From the NCBI RefSeq assembly GCF_002395745.1, contig NZ_DGUN01000044.1, positions 1 through 64,000 of the forward strand: a stretch of 64,000 bases of DNA, written 5' to 3'. Position 1 is the first letter of the stretch; every line of letters begins with the position of its first letter. Positions 60,713-64,000 of the stretch are shown in pieces. Origin of the DNA: Fibrobacter sp. UBA4309. Lineage in GTDB: Bacteria > Fibrobacterota > Fibrobacteria > Fibrobacterales > Fibrobacteraceae. The notes under the pieces are model-generated. The model made no database searches, had not been told where the DNA came from, and saw only the letters and a list, made by a program, of their open reading frames with translations. The translations under genes and the position numbers were made by a program.

Positions 60713-61138
60713 ATGGATTACACGCATAGAGAAGATCTTCCCGAGTTGGCAAAGGCCTACTTATTCAATGTCCAGTTCGTCTTTGACAATATCCCAGCCA
60801 GCAAAGAAGAAAAGTTCAAGGAACTGGCATCGACTCTTTCCTTGCGCGTCCGCAAAATCAAGTTCCTGAAAGAAGATACCAGCGATGTATTTACCGTGGT
60901 CGAGATTTCCTTCGACGAATTCGAGGACTATCTCATCACGACCTGCATCAAGAACGAATACTTGAGCAATTTCCGCATGAATATCGTCCACTACTCGACA
61001 AAGATGCAGCCCGTATACGAAGAGAAATTCTTCGACTGCAAGGCCGCCTATGTCGAGGAATTCTGCTACGACAAGTTCGACTCCAGCCAGGAGCGCCTGG
61101 TAAAGACAATCGGCTTCAAGTGCAAGCGTTCCAAGTAA
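60713..61138 (+). CDS. Small protein of unknown function
   Basis: A 141-residue cytoplasmic-looking protein (MDYTHREDLPELAKAYLFNVQFVF) with mixed alpha/beta pattern, several Glu/Lys-rich segments and two Cys near the C-terminus (YDKFDSS and GFKCKRSK). I do not recognise a family. It follows the Mla cluster after 53 bases and ends convergently with the OppF gene; its own promoter is possible. Confidence 0.7.
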   Translation: MDYTHREDLPELAKAYLFNVQFVFDNIPASKEEKFKELASTLSLRVRKIKFLKEDTSDVFTVVEISFDEFEDYLITTCIKNEYLSNFRMNIVHYSTKMQPVYEEKFFDCKAAYVEEFCYDKFDSSQERLVKTIGFKCKRSK

Positions 61139-61159
61139 GGCCGAAATCGGCCCTGTACA

Positions 61160-61960
61160 TCAAGCAGAGCGCTTGACGACGGGAACGCTAGCCAACAATT
61201 TTTTCGTGTAATCGTGTTGCGGACGGATAAGGATCTCGTCCGCATTTCCGCATTCGACAACCTTCCCAAAATACATCACCAGGACATCGTCGCTGATGGC
61301 GCGCACGACCTGCATGTCGTGGCTGATAAAGATGATGCTCAATCCAAGATCGTTGCGCAAGTCGTCCAGCAGGTGCAGAATCTGCGCCTGCACCGAGACA
61401 TCGAGAGCGCTCGTCACTTCGTCGCAAAGCAGGACCTTCGGACTGACCATCAGGCTCCGGGCAATGCAAAGGCGTTGCCGCTGGCCCCCCGAGAACTCGT
61501 GGGGAAACTTTTGGAGCGCCCCCGCCGGAATGGACACGCGCTCCAAAAGTTCGCGCGCGCGTTTTTCGGCATCTGCAAACGAGACGCCGCGCGCCACCAG
61601 CGGCGCCGTAAGAATTTCCGTGACAGTCTGTCGCGGGTTAAGACTGCTGAACGGGTCCTGGAACACCATCTGCACCAAGTCGCATACCCTGGAAGTTCCC
61701 GCCATGCGGTCTTTCACCTTGTTCCCAAACAGCTTAAATTCGCCCGAGGCCATGGGAACAAGCCCGACCAGGGACTTCACCAGAGTGGACTTGCCGCATC
61801 CGGACTCGCCCACAATACTCAAAATCTTCCCTTGCGACAGCGTGAACGACACGTTGTCGACCGCGGTAAAGTAGTCCTTCACCTTGCCGAAGACACCTCC
61901 CCGGACAGGGAACTTTACCGATAGACCCTTTACCTCGATAGCCGGTACGGAACTAGGCAT
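61160..61960 (-). CDS. Oligopeptide/dipeptide-type ABC transporter ATPase (OppF/DppF-like)
   Basis: A 266-residue ATPase with Walker A VGESGCGKST, Q-loop QMVFQDPFSSLNPRQTV, signature SGGQRQRLCIARSL and Walker B VLLCDEVTSALDV, all characteristic of OppF/DppF. The C-terminal zinc/peptide region typical of the full-length family (oligopeptide tail) is short. I chose the ATG at 61960 (MPSSVPAIEVKGLSVKF), overlapping the xseB stop (ATGCCTAG); the longer frame to 62017 would run through xseB. No permease or binding protein lies beside it. Confidence 0.85.
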   Translation of the reverse strand: MPSSVPAIEVKGLSVKFPVRGGVFGKVKDYFTAVDNVSFTLSQGKILSIVGESGCGKSTLVKSLVGLVPMASGEFKLFGNKVKDRMAGTSRVCDLVQMVFQDPFSSLNPRQTVTEILTAPLVARGVSFADAEKRARELLERVSIPAGALQKFPHEFSGGQRQRLCIARSLMVSPKVLLCDEVTSALDVSVQAQILHLLDDLRNDLGLSIIFISHDMQVVRAISDDVLVMYFGKVVECGNADEILIRPQHDYTKKLLASVPVVKRSA

Positions 61961-62165
61961 CAGCCTCGCCTTCCAGGCTCGCCAGGGCTTCCTGGACGTT
62001 CTTTTCGGTATCGACAAGAATCTGTCTGCATTTTTTCAACAAATTCGTCGCTTCCTGAACCTGGCCGGACAATTCGTCTATGCCCAGTTCGGAATTGTCA
62101 ATCCGTTCCAAAATGGCTTCCAGACGGTCCATTGCGTTTTTATATTCAAAATTTTCGCTACTCAT
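61953..62165 (-). CDS. xseB: Exodeoxyribonuclease VII small subunit XseB
   Basis: A 70-residue helical protein (NFEYKNAMDRLEAILERIDNSELGIDELSGQVQEATNLLKKCRQIL) matching XseB, which pairs with XseA to degrade single-stranded DNA. xseA is not in the window. Its last 8 bases overlap the OppF start, so the two are translationally coupled, an unusual partner. Confidence 0.85.
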   Translation of the reverse strand: MSSENFEYKNAMDRLEAILERIDNSELGIDELSGQVQEATNLLKKCRQILVDTEKNVQEALASLEGEADA

Positions 62166-62194
62166 GTTACAGAATATAGTTACATTTTATTTTG

Positions 62195-62911
62195 ATGGAT
62201 TTGCGAAACCAACATAGTGGTTCCTGTTTCCGCAAAGCCAGGGTTTTCGCCCTGGCGCTATTTGCCGTACTGTCCGCAGGCTGCCTGGACATTCCCGATT
62301 CGCCGAACCAGTCGCGCGAAATCGAGAGCATATCCGTCTATATCCTGCAAAAAGATATCAAGGATTCCACCGTACTCCGCGTCCACCCGAACGATTCCGC
62401 CACGCTCAAGGTCAACGTGTTCCCGAGGCAGTACAAGGACGAGCTCACCTTTGAATGGCTATATGACTCGCGCGTAATCGGCCATGAGAGCGAATACGAC
62501 ATCGCGCCCTCCTCGCCCGCCAACAAGATTCCCAACAGCCTGCGCATCTCGGACCCGCTGGGCAGCCAGCAGACCATTCCCCTAGACATCGTCGTCAATA
62601 CGGTTCCGCGCATGGATTCCATTGTAGAACCCCTCGACGGCGACACGCTATACGGCAACAAGAATTCGTCATTCCTTTTTAAATGGCAGGCAACGGACAT
62701 CGACGTCATCAACGGCTCCGACAAACTGGCCTTCACGCTGGTCATCGACAGCACCCGTTACAGTCTCGGCCCGATAAACAGCGTCCGCCAATCCGGATTC
62801 CAGCCCGGCAAGCATACCATCTACGTCGTCGTCAGGGATTCGTACGGAGACAAGGACTCCCTAGCCCCCCAGAGTTTCTACGTGCAGGACACCCTCGGAG
62901 GCAAACTATGA
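62195..62911 (+). CDS. Predicted lipoprotein with beta-sandwich repeats
   Basis: A 238-residue protein with a lipoprotein signal (RVFALALFAVLSAGCLDIP) and an Ig/FnIII-like body (TLKVNVFPRQYKDELTFEWLYDSRVIGHESEYDIAPSSPANKIPNSLRISDPLG, FLFKWQATDID, HTIYVVVRDSYGDKDSLAPQSFYVQD). ATG 62195 follows a TTG at 62192. The stop overlaps the next start (ATGA), so translation is coupled to the following related gene. Confidence 0.75.
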   Translation: MDLRNQHSGSCFRKARVFALALFAVLSAGCLDIPDSPNQSREIESISVYILQKDIKDSTVLRVHPNDSATLKVNVFPRQYKDELTFEWLYDSRVIGHESEYDIAPSSPANKIPNSLRISDPLGSQQTIPLDIVVNTVPRMDSIVEPLDGDTLYGNKNSSFLFKWQATDIDVINGSDKLAFTLVIDSTRYSLGPINSVRQSGFQPGKHTIYVVVRDSYGDKDSLAPQSFYVQDTLGGKL

Positions 62912-64000
62912 AAATATGGCTCGCCATCTTCTCCGTTTCTGTCCTGGCGTTCATCATCGCCTGTTCCAACGGCGACGACGCCCTTTTCGATACGGACGAC
63001 AGCAAGGACATTTCCATTTCGGCCAAGATGACCGTCAACCTGGATTCCATCCATCTGCAGACCAAGTCCGACACGATCCGCACTACGGATACGATGACTT
63101 TCATTGCCGAAATCATGCCGTCCAGGTCCATCCGCATGCAAAGGTATTACTGGACATTGGATGGCGAGACCTGGGCTTACGAATTCAGTTTCCGCAACAG
63201 CATTCCCGAACCGGGCCACCATGTGGTCGCGCTGGTCCTTATCGACTTTTTCGGGGACACCCTGACAGATACGCTAAACGTTTGGGTCGGCAATCCGCCT
63301 TTCCTGAACGAGAAATCCATCATCCCGCAGCCGGAAACACAGGGAATTCCTCCGGAAGAAGGCGTATCGTTCTCATGGAGCGCATACGACCCCGACTCCC
63401 TCTACGGCCTACATTACCGTTTCAGGCTGACCAGCCGCAGTCGCGAAACCCTGCTCGACACCGTCCTGGACAACCCCTACCTCACTTACAGGTTGCCGCT
63501 GTCTCCCCTGGAAACCTATTACTGGGAAGTTGAAGCCTACAACGAAATCGGGATGGCTTCGCCGACAAGCATCACCGGGAAATTCTACACCAAGGGTGTC
63601 GAAGAAGAATCCGGCATCAACGGGAACATCGAAATTTCCGGCAACAGGAATTCGTCCGAACAAGTCAATGTCGTAATCCAGTTCCAGGATTCCACAGGAA
63701 AAATCGCCGCCACGGATACCGTGATCGGATACACGGCCAACAAGCTGAGCTATACGGCCAAGCCACTCAAGGCCGGCTCATACAAGGTCATAGCGAGCAT
63801 CCCGGACTACCCGGACTACAAGCCCGACACGATCACCGTCCAATTGCGGCCCTCCGAGATCTACACTATCGAGGAGCAGTACCTCATCGACATGACCGCA
63901 CCCATAGTCAAGTCTGCCGGAGCCGGCTCCGACACGCTTGATTTTGCCGATACACTGAAGTTCTGCATCAAGGATTACGGCAGCCAATTTGAAAGCATCA
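62908..64000 (+). CDS. Predicted lipoprotein with Ig/FnIII-like repeats (3' end outside window)
   Basis: The frame starts at 62908 (MKIWLAIFSVSVLAFIIACSNGDD, lipobox IIAC) and stays open to the end of the window, at least 364 codons. The mature part shows repeated beta-sandwich patterns: RYYWTLDGETWAYEFSFRNSIPEPGHHVVALVLIDFFGDTLTDTLNV, VSFSWSAYDPDSLYGLHYRFRLTSRS, YYWEVEAYNEIGMASPTSITGKFYTKG (FnIII-like) and GNIEISGNRNSSEQVNVVIQF. It is coupled to the 62195 gene, and both may be parts of a surface complex. Confidence 0.8.
   Translation, partial: MKIWLAIFSVSVLAFIIACSNGDDALFDTDDSKDISISAKMTVNLDSIHLQTKSDTIRTTDTMTFIAEIMPSRSIRMQRYYWTLDGETWAYEFSFRNSIPEPGHHVVALVLIDFFGDTLTDTLNVWVGNPPFLNEKSIIPQPETQGIPPEEGVSFSWSAYDPDSLYGLHYRFRLTSRSRETLLDTVLDNPYLTYRLPLSPLETYYWEVEAYNEIGMASPTSITGKFYTKGVEEESGINGNIEISGNRNSSEQVNVVIQFQDSTGKIAATDTVIGYTANKLSYTAKPLKAGSYKVIASIPDYPDYKPDTITVQLRPSEIYTIEEQYLIDMTAPIVKSAGAGSDTLDFADTLKFCIKDYGSQFESI

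Noticed and set aside
1..64000. tRNA, rRNA, CRISPR arrays and insertion sequences
   Set aside because: I saw no cloverleaf sequence, regular spaced repeats or transposase; small tRNAs could still be missed by eye.

Overview
The window looks like chromosome from a member of Fibrobacter (phylum Fibrobacterota). The pointers are lipoproteins with long serine-rich linkers, FISUMP-type domains (the Fibrobacter succinogenes major paralogous domain) and a lipoprotein GH5 cellulase with a CBM11-like module. The envelope is Gram-negative in type (beta-barrel proteins, an Mla-type lipid transporter) and the MurE carries the DNPR motif of meso-diaminopimelate peptidoglycan. Almost every base is coding. 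The only gap near 300 bases is 16661-16968, inside a small acquired segment.

Layout. 1-1095: end of an SNF2-family helicase carrying a heptanucleotide repeat. 1121-8078 (minus): rimP-nusA-infB-rbfA-truB-ribF, the classical translation/transcription operon. 8229-15149: an LtaS-like sulfatase-fold membrane protein, a small membrane protein, then a four-gene minus operon (STAS protein with a C-terminal membrane anchor, degenerate LytM/M23 protein, lipoprotein, Nudix hydrolase) and a PorV/PorQ-like outer membrane protein. 15206-18594: xerC, then an AT-rich toxin-antitoxin island bounded by a 22-bp near-perfect direct repeat that copies the 3' end of xerC, then a FISUMP lipoprotein. 18645-27170: beta-barrel and beta-propeller envelope proteins, purT, three tandem paralogous lipoproteins and a large predicted outer-membrane protein. 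27390-41118 (minus): a dcw cell-division/peptidoglycan cluster mraZ-rsmH-ftsL-ftsI-murE-murF-ftsW-murG-murC-ftsQ-ftsA-ftsZ, with almost every junction overlapping but no mraY or murD. 41372-42432: lrgAB. 42484-46074: two FISUMP lipoproteins. 46190-47554: a tandem nitroreductase-like protein of SagB type. 47738-53367: the GH5/CBM11 cellulase and a very large metallopeptidase-propeller-barrel protein. 53373-57141 (minus): four small envelope proteins and an RlmD/TrmA-type RNA methyltransferase. 57251-60659: an Mla/MCE lipid-transport operon whose permease is fused to a STAS-like domain. 60713-64000: a small unknown protein, an Opp/Dpp-type ATPase, xseB and two lipoproteins, the last running off the window.

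How the genes work together. Two blocks are housekeeping: the rimP-ribF operon supports ribosome maturation and translation initiation, and the dcw cluster builds the septum and wall precursors under a promoter that carries likely MraZ boxes. Around them lies an envelope and surface repertoire typical of a fibre-degrading anaerobe: secreted lipoproteins with Ser-rich spacers, cellulase, outer-membrane barrels and lipid asymmetry maintenance. The clearest acquired segment is the TA island at 16103-16972, which sits exactly where xerC and the convergent FISUMP gene would otherwise share their stop codons.
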